64,000 nt of DNA, from the NCBI GenBank assembly GCA_022494885.1, contig JAGVSM010002976.1, positions 124,001 through 188,000 of the forward strand. Reading direction: 5' to 3'. Positions 11,096 to 21,369 of this stretch are shown one piece after another. The first letter of the stretch is position 1. Each line of letters begins with the position of its first letter. Under the pieces are notes generated by a model. That model made no database searches. It worked only from the letters and a program-made list of their open reading frames with translations, and was not told the origin of the DNA. The DNA comes from Micrasema longulum. Its lineage: Eukaryota; Arthropoda; Insecta; Trichoptera; Brachycentridae. The translations under genes and the position numbers were made by a program.

Positions 11096-12628
11096 GAAAT
11101 GTTGCAGACAAAAACCCTTGTTGAATAAATATTTCGTAAGTTAACAAAATAAATAATAAATAAAATAATGAATTTCATGAAGTAATGGTACCACAAATCT
11201 TTTGGCATTTTTAATCTTAACCTATTCTTAGAACCCGCATTATTCTGACGAACACGAAAATGTAAGAAATGCCACAATACGTTACGATGGTCCATTAGAG
11301 ATTACAGTTTTTCCTCGAAGATGGTTAGGGCAGTAACGAGCGCCTATAAGATTTAACACATCCAATATAATGGCTCACCTAAATCCCCTCAATCAATTCA
11401 ATGATCTATGTGTCCCAAACGACCTACCTACCAAAGAAGGTACAGCGTTTTTACAAAAACTACTTAGAGCTTCTTACGTTTGTATTTATTTGAGAATATG
11501 TGAAATATATATAATTTCAAACCAACAATATGTTAGAAAATTTTTTCGATACTGCTCTCATAAGCAAAAACGCAGTTTTTGGAAAATAATCACAAAACGA
11601 GTTAAATATGTGGCAAAGTTCTGCAAGAAATTTTGAACCATTTGATAAAAAGTACAAAGCATAACAAAAAAAAATCAATACGAAAAACGAAATAACGTTT
11701 TTTAAAGTTTTAGGTTTTCAAAGCAATGACACCATATCTAGAGATAAATAAACAAAACTGAGAAACGATTGAACGTGGTTATGCAGAAAGCAGTTAGTCC
11801 ACGATTTTGAAAAAAATAGATATTTTGATATCGGGGGTTTTGTTATAAGCCGTTTAACAAATAGTAAAATTATTTTTAAAGTTTTTGCATCAAATTCAGC
11901 CAAATTCAGTGAGCCAGAATTTAAAAAATCATGGTCAAATAAGAATAAGAAGTCATAAGAACTGGTCAAATAAATAGTTAAATTATTTTTTAAATTAAAA
12001 AAAAAATAAACTATGCATTATTTATAATTAATCAAAGTAAAAAATATTCCAACTGTTGTGAAGATTTGATTATTCACTATTTTGATTAAAGTGCTATTTT
12101 CTCATTTTTCTTTTTGATGGCTGGCTGCTTTCTGCATAACTTCACTCAATTGACAAACTGTATTTTGATTTATAATTATTAACAGTTTTCAATCATTTTT
12201 ATAATGTTAATTAATACTGTTATGTTAATTAATACTAAGTGTGATCTCAAAATATGACATTTGCAAATATACCACAGTTCCTATTGACCAAATTTACAGA
12301 TCAATCGAATCACCGAAATACTTTTTGTATTACCATATTATATACTGCTTTCATACAGTGCGCTTAGCAAAAAAGAAGAAAAGAGAAGGCCAAACCATTC
12401 AACAACTAGGATGTTTGAAGACCTGATAATGTGCCTTAAACAATAAGTGGAAACATATCCTGCTAAGCAGCTTCTACATAAACACCTTTAAAATCCATCC
12501 TGAAAAACGTTCTTCACATATCAAGCAAAAGAAAATTTCACTTTTTTTTTAAAATTCTTTCGTGGTAAAACGTTCAAATCAAGTGTTACTAACCTGTCAA
12601 AAACAATTTTTTATCGCAAAAAGTGTAT
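11096..12628. other. No gene recognised
   Basis: AT-rich. Short frames here have no recognised motifs. No tRNA or repeat member was detected by eye. Confidence 0.45.
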
Positions 12629-12629
12629 T

Positions 12630-13790
12630 TATTCTTATTCGTAGTGGTGTGGATCAGTGCAATTCAAGCTCCTGACTTCACTGCGACCTGTGGTCTATAT
12701 CCTCGCCCTCCAAGCCCAGGTCTATAAAGAACCTAGCTACTGTGTGAAAGGCGAGAGTTTACATTTTGCTAAGTCTCCCCCTCCAAGCTCAGACCCGTTA
12801 AGTATTGGGCTATAAGGAAGGGGGCGAGCTCTTAAACATCTTCAGGTTTAACCAGTGATCCCCCGAGAATGTGGCTCTTTTTATGATGTAAAGCATCACA
12901 TACACATATAATGTGTATAGGTGTTTCCTCATCTGTACTGCAGAACCTACATCTAGAAGTTTCGGAAAGATTCATTCTAGCAAGGTGTTTGTTCAATCTG
13001 CAGTGCCCTGTACCGACTCTAGTGATAACCCTTACTTGGTTTTGACTGAGCTTTATTGGGTCAAAAGCAACACTTTATGAGTACCCTTTTATCAGTTATT
13101 TCGCATGGTGCTGACCAGGTTTTTTTGGCAGAGCATTACACTCAGCTTCCTGGCCAGGACCAATTGGGGCTGTCTCAGCTCCCAGCCTTGCCAGTTCATC
13201 AGCTTCCTCGTTACCGTCGATGTTTGAGTGTCCATGTACCTAAACGAATGTCACACTGTAACACTAACCGACACAATTTAGCACCCATAGGCACTCTAAG
13301 GTTAATTTAGAATTGATCTTGATTTAGTTCAGTGCTTTTAGAGCAGCCTGACTGTCTGAGAGAATATAAATTCTATGTATTGTTTGCGCAAATTTTCATG
13401 TGCGCAGGCATAGATGGCATAGATGGCATAGAGTTACGTTTGGAAGACAGTGGGATAGAGCCCTAGGCTAATGGAGAACCTTTTTGAGGGTCTAACTCCG
13501 TGTATCCCAACACCTGCTTGTCCATTTTTCTTGGAGCCATCGGTGTCCCACACAATGTCTCCTTCCCTGTAAAGTAAGGGGCTATCAGGAAGCTCTTGTT
13601 TCCTATAGGTATAAGCACCATAAAATGCTTTTGGAAGTTGAATTCCATAGTAATTACATTCGATGGCATAGCTAACATCGGATTATCGATGATGTATTCC
13701 TGCAAATTCCTTATAGTTCTAGATTTACAGTTGGCATTGCCCGACTCCATCGCACGTAGTATGGTCATGCCCACCTACATCTGCACATAA
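12630..13790 (-). pseudogene. R1-like LINE relic with RNase H domain
   Basis: On the minus strand the order is: a linker resembling NPMLAMPSNVITMEFNFQKH (about 13690-13630); an RNase H start with WDTDGSKKNGQAGVGIHG (about 13555-13500), where the aspartate of TDGS is the first catalytic residue; then GHSNIDGNEEADELARLGAE (about 13225-13165), carrying the late catalytic aspartate; then RVGTGHCRLNKHLARMNLSE with a downstream Cys-Cys-His-Cys cluster (about 13030-12900). This is the C-terminal layout of R1/LOA-type LINEs. Stops and frameshifts break it, so it is inactive. Its 3' end near 12630 matches that of the copy at 29705-30172. Confidence 0.8.
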
Positions 13791-13921
13791 ATGTGTAGAA
13801 GATTTAGGCATAACATCGCTTTCATCGCTTTCATTGCTGATAGTTGGAGTAGAGCACATTGCTCCAGTGATAAACATCCGATTTTGAAAATATATAAACT
13901 CTAAAAACACTTTACTGCTCA

Positions 13922-14632
13922 TTGGTTCGTCTCATTCTTGAATACTCCTCCGTAATTTGGTCTTCTTCATATGTCACTCATATAAATCGCATCAAATCAG
14001 TTCAAAAAATTGCGTTCAAACTAGGAATCCCAAGAGATCACTATAACTATACCGACATGGAACTTTTCCTGAATTTACCCAGTCTATCACAACGTCGATT
14101 TAATTCAGATTTCATTTGCATGTTTAATATTAACAGCTCCCCAGGGAGTCGAATCCAGTCCTTGTCTACAAAAATTTGGACAAACTTAAAATATTGTTGC
14201 ATGTTTAAGATACTTAATAGTTTATTTGATATCCCGACTATTGTCTAACATATATCTCTTAATGTTCCTTCTCGTAAACTCAGAAATAATGAAATTCTGT
14301 TTCTCGGTCATCATAAGACTATTTATGGTTTCCATGCGCCTCTACCCAGAATGATTAGATTTGTAAATGAAAATCAAGATCTTAATTATTTTGATTGTAA
14401 ATTGAGTTTTTTTACAAATTAGCCGAAGAAATATTCCCAATAAATTGACTGTTTATTTGTAGAATTAACCTGTATTCCATAATGCCTGCCTAATGTATTT
14501 ACTTGTCTTTGCTTTTCTTCGTTGCATTGTTTCTATTATTTGTTACTGTATTATTATTTTTATTCGTTGTATGATTTGTTTAAATTGGACATTGTCTGTA
14601 AATTTGTTAAATAAAATAAAAATATTTAAAAA
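13922..14632 (+). pseudogene. Jockey/CR1-like LINE C-terminus (family A), interrupted
   Basis: The open frame begins RLILEYSSVIWSSSY, the usual LEY--VVWSP motif at the end of the reverse-transcriptase domain. It continues MELFLNLPSLSQRRFNSDFI, is broken by a 69-bp insertion (14128-14196), and resumes KILNSLFDIPTIV. Later parts (NVPSRKLRNNEILFLGHH, then a stop near 14420) follow after a frameshift or stop. A 3' UTR runs to an A-rich end near 14632. The copy at 28608-29112 lacks the insertion. The 5' end is truncated. Confidence 0.8.
14128..14196 (+). mobile_element. 69-bp retro-insert, tail of family M, with 12-bp target duplication
   Basis: It lies between two copies of TTGCATGTTTAA (14116-14127 and 14197-14208). 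The insert, with GCTCCCCAGGGAGTCGAATC and TTTGGACAAACTTAAAATAT, matches the terminal block of family M seen at 1016-1070, 20028-20090 and 33233-33295. The homologous LINE at 28.9 kb has no insert, which confirms the boundaries. Confidence 0.8.
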
Positions 14633-16837
14633 AAAGTGTACTGCATAATTCATACCTCTAATAAGAAATCAATAAAACACACACTTTTCCTTCTCTGTTT
14701 GTCTATAAAAGTGCGTATATCATGAGACGAAAATATGTACAGCCAAAATATTAAACAAGTAATAAAATTCTCAAGCCGGAATTTATGGTAGTGAAATTTC
14801 TTTGAAGCGGTGGTAAGAGAAAATTTCTTCTGAAGTTTAGAAACATTTTTTACTGACTAAATATTTTATATTCTTGGCAACACTAGTCTGTTTGTGAATA
14901 CATTTCAAGTACCTCCGTAACAAAATGGTGTATGCGTATACTCGTATATTCAAATGCTAAAACCACACCCCACAGTACATTTCGCCATCGTAAACTATGT
15001 ATTTCGCTATAAGAGATTTTGCCATGAGATGCATCCCATACGACAATATTATTTGATGTTAATGCTTCTCAAAGATACCTGTCAGCACATGCTAAGCCGG
15101 CTTTATATTAATCAGTTCAGTGGCGTGCAATTAAAAACGGGTAAACTTTATGCATATATATTTCACAGGTCGAGAGCTTAAAGCTTTAAATATTTATAAT
15201 ATTCACGCTCAAAAAATCTCGATAGAGAATTTTTAATCTCTTATAAAATAAAATAAACTTCAGGCTAAAAAATTAGTGTAAAGCAATCACGATATTGAAG
15301 AGAGGAAGGCTAGCCAGCACGCGTTAATTAGGCATTTTATATGATTCACAAAAAAAAACACGTTTTTCTTAGGTAGATGTATCAACAATTCCTCAAACGA
15401 TGTGACATCCTTTTGTCTCCTATGTTAAAATACAAAGTTTTGCGTTAGTAAAATAATTATTCACTCGGTTCCCTCCGCGCAAATAAATTGATAAAAATTA
15501 AAAATATTAAATCAAATGGCACAACAAATAACTACATAATACTGATTTATTTTTTAATGGCTTTATAATGTTCTGCATATTATTTAGCTTTAGTATTAAG
15601 GAAAAACTTTGAAGACAACATGCTTGTAAGACTTCAAATTATTGTACACCTAAGGAACTTTTTACCGTTTTCGCCCATATTTAGGTAAAGTTATTTACGT
15701 GTAAAGTACCACGTACAGTAAAAAAAATATGGTTTGTTCATAGTTTTAACTTTACTTATTTTTCTTGGATTTAATATATGCCAGTAGTTACGCCCACAGC
15801 ATATCTTGCTTATTTCGCACCCTTAAATACCATGTTACACTATAGAGATAGTTGAGTTTAAACAAGTTTCTTTGTAGAAAAACAATAATTCTATTGAAAG
15901 TTTTATGCCAAAGATAAGATACTTGTTTTAAGACTTATCCGAATTGACGAATAAAAATAGTCCTGATGTAGGTGAGGATAAAGGAAATTAAAATGGTAAA
16001 TTTAAATTAATAAATGTCATTAGATAGTGAATTTTACATTTGAACCGACCGACGCGACGATATGATTTAAGTGCATATATTATGTTTGACACTTATAATT
16101 AAAATGTATTAACAATTTAATTTAGCTACAAAAATGTGCAATTTATTAAATTTACGGGCAACATTTTTTATTTATTTATCATGTCACCAAGAAAAGAACA
16201 CGTGAGGCGCGATTAATTCCGATAATGAATATTTTTAAAAATCTGAAACATTACGAAGATAGCCACATTATAATATCCGATACCGTCTAGTACCGAATTT
16301 TAACTGCAACACACGTATTTTACAACTAAGTCAAGTTAAGTATCACCACCGCCTACGTAATATGTCATATTAAACTTAAGTCATTCGATATTAACCACAT
16401 AATAACGCACAGCGGGCCTTAGGCTCCACGCCATGTATCAATATTTACTCGGGATTTTCTTGAATAGATGGCAATGGAAGGCGGAAGCCAGTGTTGACAA
16501 ACGGATAATAAGCTACTTACATAGATGCAGCCTTCTTGTGAAGGGTGTACAGTGTACGGTGTACGCCTTGCGCCCCAAAGGACGGGCAATTACTAAAGGT
16601 TTCCTACGCAAATATTGATAATTTTATCAGGCATCTATTCTGTCTGGGCGGTATAATAGGATGAAATATGCACATGAGATCAGATATAAAATAATATTCG
16701 TAGCTGCAGGATCCATTGGAAAATGCGTATATTTTTCAGATTTATTTTACGGGCATCGTTATTATATACGAAGCAGACTTTATACTAAATAGATATTATG
16801 TATAAATGTAAAAGCAAAGAAAAGTACACGTATTTTC
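14633..16837. other. No gene recognised
   Basis: AT-rich. A GC-richer patch at 16405-16590 (containing GTGTACAGTGTACGGTGTACG, a short imperfect tandem) has an open frame of 61 codons, but nothing in it is recognisable. Confidence 0.4.
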
Positions 16838-16935
16838 AGGCATTGCCTAGTAGGTAAAATAATTAGAATAAATCTCACCCACATCGATAAATGTTTCGGC
16901 TCTTTTACTTTTTAAAATGAAGAAAAGGAATAATG
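16838..16935 (-). repeat. Dispersed repeat family M, minus-strand fragment
   Basis: The reverse complement contains GAGCCGAAACATTTAT, ATGTGGGTGAGATTTATTC and CACCTACTAGGCAAC-like runs, matching the middle of the copy at 32.9-33.2 kb. Confidence 0.5.
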
Positions 16936-17094
16936 AAACATTTTTTTTCAAAGAACAGCTGTATGGTGAATGTACCAGTGTCTAAAAGAAAATTATAAAT
17001 AATACATTGTTATATTGAAATAAGATGTATGAATAAATGCATAACACAGATAGTTAGATAAATATTTAAATAAAGATATATGGCATATTTAAGA

Positions 17095-17160
17095 AGAAAA
17101 TATGGACGAATAAGCATTTACAGGGCTTATGACCCGTAATCTGCTGGTTTAAGTGTGTTC
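17095..17160 (+). repeat. Dispersed repeat family M, short fragment
   Basis: AATATGGACG-type start, then GCATTTACAGGGCTTATGAC and CTGGTTTAAGT, as in the 19.86-kb copy. Confidence 0.55.
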
Positions 17161-17404
17161 AGATAGAAACATATATTGACGATATACCTACAAACTTAGA
17201 GTATATACATACTCTAAGCCTACAACCGTAATCGTAGACATTGGAATATTTCTGAAAAATAAATAAACGTATCTTTATTTGTAAAATATTTTTTTTTTAA
17301 AGTAGTTGGTACCTATGTACTTGTCAAATATATTTTGACATTTTGTCATTCAATAATAACGTTTCTTCAGTCATGCACTCAAAAGCATAAAATATTTTAG
17401 TGTA

Positions 17405-17431
17405 GGTATTATTATTATTATTATTATTAGG
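17405..17431. repeat. (ATT)n microsatellite at LINE 5' junction
   Basis: About seven ATT repeats immediately precede the truncated LINE reading frame. Confidence 0.85.
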
Positions 17432-18225
17432 TGTTATTATTGATACGAAACTAATGTTTAATATTTATATTGAATCAGTCCTGAAAAAAACATATAAAAT
17501 CGTCGGACTTATTATGCGGGTATCGAAACCATTGAAACATGCAGAGACATATGAAAAACTCTACAAAACATTTGTTCGTCCCCAGCTAGAATACTGTACT
17601 CCTATTTGGTCACCTTACTATAATGAACGGATTATTAGATAAGAAAGGGTCCAACAATTTTTTTTAAGCAGGTCGACTACCGGTTAAACATCAATTTCTC
17701 TAACCATGCTGAAAGTATGCAGTACCATGGAATAAACACTCTTAAAAATCGAATAATGTTAGACCAGTTATTTTTATTTAAATTAATAAATAATAAAATT
17801 GATTCTCATAACCTACTTGAAAGACTTACATTCCGTGTGCCATCTAGACCGACAAGACAAAATCTTCGATTTTATACAGAAAACGCGTCAACAAACTATT
17901 TTAAACAATCTACAATACCTAGAATATGCGACCAATATAACAATATATTTACCGAGGCTGATATTTTTTGTAACAATGTATGTAAATTTAGGTGTAAAAA
18001 TTATGGAAATTTTGAGAGAAGCAGATATTTAACTTTTTTATTATGTGCATATCTTTTAATTTCGTTTCTTTTACATTTATTATCTTGAACACAATTTAAA
18101 TTATTGTATTAAGTGTAAACATTTTTTTTGGTATGTGCATGAGTGTCTTACACTAATATACAAAGAAATTGGCAATATTTGTGTACATACTGTTTGTTTA
18201 CCTAATAAAATCAATAAATTACAGG
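17431..18225 (+). pseudogene. LINE reverse-transcriptase C-terminus (family B)
   Basis: It reads GVIIDTKLMFNIYIESVLKK and RPQLEYCTPIWSPYYNERII, then a stop at 17640 and a shifted frame with NNKIDSHNLLERLTFRVPSR. These are the thumb-region motifs of jockey/CR1-type reverse transcriptases. The second frame runs to about 18088. An AT-rich 3' UTR then ends near 18225 with AATAAATTAC. It is 5'-truncated and carries at least one stop and one frame break. Confidence 0.8.
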
Positions 18226-18789
18226 AAGGTTATTATAATTGTTGACAACAGTTTCGTTAATATGAATTTAAAATCAATGTATCGCCACCGGCCGGTACCT
18301 ATGTATGTAGGTAAAACTTAACAAACCCTAAACTCTATTAACAATAACCTTAATACAAAATAGAGAAATAACAAAAGAACAATATAAACAGTTGTCCCCA
18401 TTAATTTAATTGACGTTATTTATTCAAGTTTTACACGAAATGAGTTCAAAAGTTATGTAAAACAGTCGCGTCTAGGGACACCCTCAGGACACGGCTGGTC
18501 TATAGTCTCCTGAGGTCATGTACCTGCGAACATTATAACAGCCTTTTGATGTATTATATTTAATCATGTTTATTGAAAAACGTATTAAATTACACTATGC
18601 AATGTGTTATCCAAGCAATGAAGTGTTAATGATAATATGAATAATTTAATTTAATTAAAAAAATTTCGACATTTTTTTTATTTTCCTTAAACACATACAT
18701 ATTTCGTTCGCTGAATTCAAAACTTTAATATTCTAACTGACTTTTACCAAAATTTTCAGGAAAGCCATTTAAAGTTAAATAATATAAAA
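18226..18789. other. No gene recognised
   Basis: AT-rich, with a GC-richer patch at 18465-18535 that has no recognised content. Confidence 0.45.
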
Positions 18790-18890
18790 TTATCAGGTTG
18801 TGAACTCGTCGAAAATGGCCCAACAAAATTGAAATATTTGGAAAAATCATAAGAACGCAGATAATATTTCTCTTTTTTAAATAAAAATAA
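18790..18890 (+). repeat. SINE family S2, 3' part
   Basis: The piece with ACTCGTCGAAAATGGCCC and AAATCATAAGAACGCAGAT matches the body and tail of the tRNA-headed SINE copies at 27.0, 42.2, 42.5 and 50.3 kb. The tRNA head is missing. Confidence 0.6.
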
Positions 18891-19016
18891 TAAATGTATA
18901 TAGATATACATATACAATATTACATTCTTTGAATATTTCGTGTGATGTGTAAGACACTATACGACTATACCCTGTTTAAATAAAAAATAAATAAAAATGA
19001 ACTACAAACAAACTAT

Positions 19017-19180
19017 CACACCGATTCTCGGAAGGGGTAGGCAGAGAGCATGGAACTCAACAAAGCTCTGTTTTTAAGTAGGGACTTTTTCTGCATTAAT
19101 AAATTTTCTCATACACGCATGTCGATTGTTCCAACGATTCACTTGGCAAATCAAGTGGCAGATTAAAAAATATTCTCAAG
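19017..19180 (-). pseudogene. RTE LINE C-terminal fragment, decayed
   Basis: The plus-strand run GGGGTAGGCAGAGAG, and later CGCATGTCGATTGTTCCAAC, match the end of the RTE copies at 38.2 and 60.8 kb (the region encoding SAYP and the N-RRA-M motif). It carries deletions and no frame. Confidence 0.55.
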
Positions 19181-19802
19181 AGAAAATGTGGTTTGACTTT
19201 TTTCACACAAACGTATTCTCGTATTTTCTCGCTGGATTATGGAACTAGAGCAATGATTTGTTTACACACTGAGCGTATTTCTATTTACCATTGGAGTGTT
19301 CCTATTGTTATATTTTTTCGATTAAATTAAATTGAATTGTTTCTCATAGGAGCTGGGACGATCCGAAAGTCCTAAGAAGCGCCCAGATATAAGTGCCGTC
19401 TTCGAACGTAGGGTATACAAATATCATCAATATTTTTGGAAAACACAAAAGTAGCGACACAAAATATTTTATTCTGATACTTTTTCTGAAATCAGGAATA
19501 CAAGACCTCGGTTTTTGTGGATTTTAGTTAGGCATAATCATTCCGACGTGCAGTTGTCTTTTTTGCACAGTATCGGAGAGGCATCTGCGAGAGAGTGAGT
19601 GATGTTCAAATACCTTTTAATCAAAATGCTCTCCCACCGCATATTCTATGAAACAACCGTTACTTTACCGTCGATTTCCTTTGTTTTGTGTTTTACCTTG
19701 TTTTGATTACATTTATGAGCACACACTATTTATGTATGTGTTTAATTTTTTTCTTATATTTAAAATATATTCAAGTAAGTTGCTATTCTGTAATTTTAAT
19801 TG
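19181..19802. other. No gene recognised
   Basis: AT-rich. Open frames at 19648-19885 are low-complexity and overlap a repeat, so they are not credible genes. Confidence 0.45.
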
Positions 19803-20095
19803 TATTATTTTTAATTTATTTCAACAGAGAGGGAAAAAGTTTTCGAGAAGAAATATGGAAGTCTAGGCATTTACAGGGCTTATGACCTGTCATTGGCTGG
19901 TTTAAGTGGCCACTTTACACACTGTGTAACATTCACCATTCTGCCCATGTTTGAACATCCACATTTCCTCAACTCTTCCATCTGTTAACTTTTTCCCTCT
20001 CTGTTGAAATAAATTTAAATATGAACAACTCCCTAGGGAGGAAATCCAGCCAGTCTGCAAGCATTTGGACATAATCAAACATTGTTGTATTATTT
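19803..20095 (+). repeat. Dispersed repeat family M, short form with inverted ends
   Basis: TTTATTTCAACAGAGAGGGA at the left is inverted at 19990-20020 (CCCTCTCTGTTGAAATAAAT). Compared with the copy at 32.9-33.3 kb, about 140 bp of the interior is missing. After the right inverted end comes the common block with CTCCCTAGGGAGGAAATCC that ends near TTGTTGTAT. Confidence 0.7.
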
Positions 20096-20199
20096 TACTC
20101 TATTTTCTTACTTTTAAAAAATATATATATATTTCTTTGAACATTTTTTTATGTTTATTATTTTATACGTATACAGTATTATGTCTGTACTCTTTTTAT

Positions 20200-20352
20200 T
20201 TGATTATTAATTAAAACTTATGTCTGAGCTCCCGATGACAAACTATTATTGAACAGTTTATCGGGACATAATATATTTTAATACCTACTTTGTTTTCTTT
20301 ATAATGTATTAATGTGTATATTTTATTGAATAAAGATACTATGAAAAAAAAA
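20200..20352 (+). repeat. Retroelement 3' end with hairpin and poly(A)
   Basis: A stem (CCCGAT and AAACT paired with AGTTT and ATCGGG at about 20232-20266) is followed by AATAAA at 20331 and an A run. This is the form of a retrotransposed 3' end. No coding sequence is attached that I can identify. Confidence 0.45.
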
Positions 20353-21043
20353 CCGTTAGAGAAATTGGGGATTAAGTCGTCGTAGATCGATAAAGTACTA
20401 AACGTAGGACCCCTGATCCATAGTTCACGTCACTGCAACCCGTTTTTAAAGCGAAATTTGTCCTAGAATTTTCATTTTTGGATAAAAAATATGTTGATTT
20501 CATATGTAAGGCATTAACGTGCATTTGCATATACCTGTTTATGCCTTATAATGCTGTCAGTAAAAATATTTTATGCCCGTAATGGCACGTACTAGGTCGT
20601 ACATTATTAATTATAAAAACGAAATTCCGAGACCGGGGAAATTAACGAGTCCCTTGTGATTTAAGGAAACAATTACTTTAGAATTCATTACAAAATAAAA
20701 AAAAGACTTGAATACTTTAAAGCACGACTTTAAAATTATAAATAAAACTGTTAAATGTTTTGATACGGAACTATTATCAGTTAAATATAATTATTTCAAT
20801 TTGAATATTAACGCATACATTTATATTTATTAATACTCTGTCTGCAGTTAACAATACGTTTAAAATAATTTGATAATAAATTGTTGATAACTATCTTTAC
20901 CCATGTCTTTTGCCTTCATGTCTACCTATAAACAATAATTCATTAATTTAAATAATTTATTTAATTTTCATTTAAAGAAGTAGCACATGTTGTTTTATTG
21001 CTATATAAGCCGATTAAATATTTAAAACGTAAAATATTATTAT
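20353..21043. other. No gene recognised
   Basis: AT-rich sequence upstream of the tRNA pair, with no repeat or coding signal recognised. Confidence 0.45.
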
Positions 21044-21054
21044 AAAAAATAGAG

Positions 21055-21126
21055 TGCGACGGCCGGGAATCGAACCCGGATCAACTGCTTGGAAGGCAAC
21101 TATGCTAACCATTACACCACCATCGC
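21055..21126 (-). tRNA. tRNA-Gly(UCC)
   Basis: The reverse complement begins GCGATGGTGGTGTAATGG and has the anticodon loop CTTCCAA (UCC), the T arm GGGTTCGATTCCC and a 3' CCGTCGC pairing with the 5' GCGATGG (one G-T wobble). The discriminator base is A at 21055. Box A (TGGTGTAATGG) and box B (GGTTCGATTCC) are intact, and a T6 run follows within 15 bp as an RNA polymerase III terminator. It closely matches animal tRNA-Gly-TCC. It is divergent from the next copy, with 171 bp between their 5' ends. Confidence 0.95.
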
Positions 21127-21297
21127 TCCTTACAGCTATCGGTAATTTAAACAGTTTTCTCTCGTCAAAGAAGAAGCGCTCTAATTCTAAGTCACGAAAT
21201 ATGTAATTTATTATTACGTAACAAATTTAGTACTTGAGAGAAGATTTATTGAACAATTTGCAGCATTAAATCACTCGCAGAGACGTGCCTTTCACCA

Positions 21298-21369
21298 GCG
21301 ATGGTGGTGTAATGGTCAGCATAGTTGCCTTCCAAGCAGTTGATCCGGGTTCGATTCCCGGCCGTCGCA
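21298..21369 (+). tRNA. tRNA-Gly(UCC)
   Basis: It is identical to the other two copies except for one D-loop change (GGTCAGC instead of GGTTAGC at 21319). The cloverleaf is complete, the anticodon is UCC, and a T7 terminator lies at about 21375. Its downstream flank of roughly 120 bp matches that of the copy at 31671, after removal of an insertion there. Confidence 0.95.

Noticed and set aside
19648..19885. Two overlapping hydrophobic frames
   Set aside because: AT-driven phenylalanine and leucine runs that end inside repeat family M.
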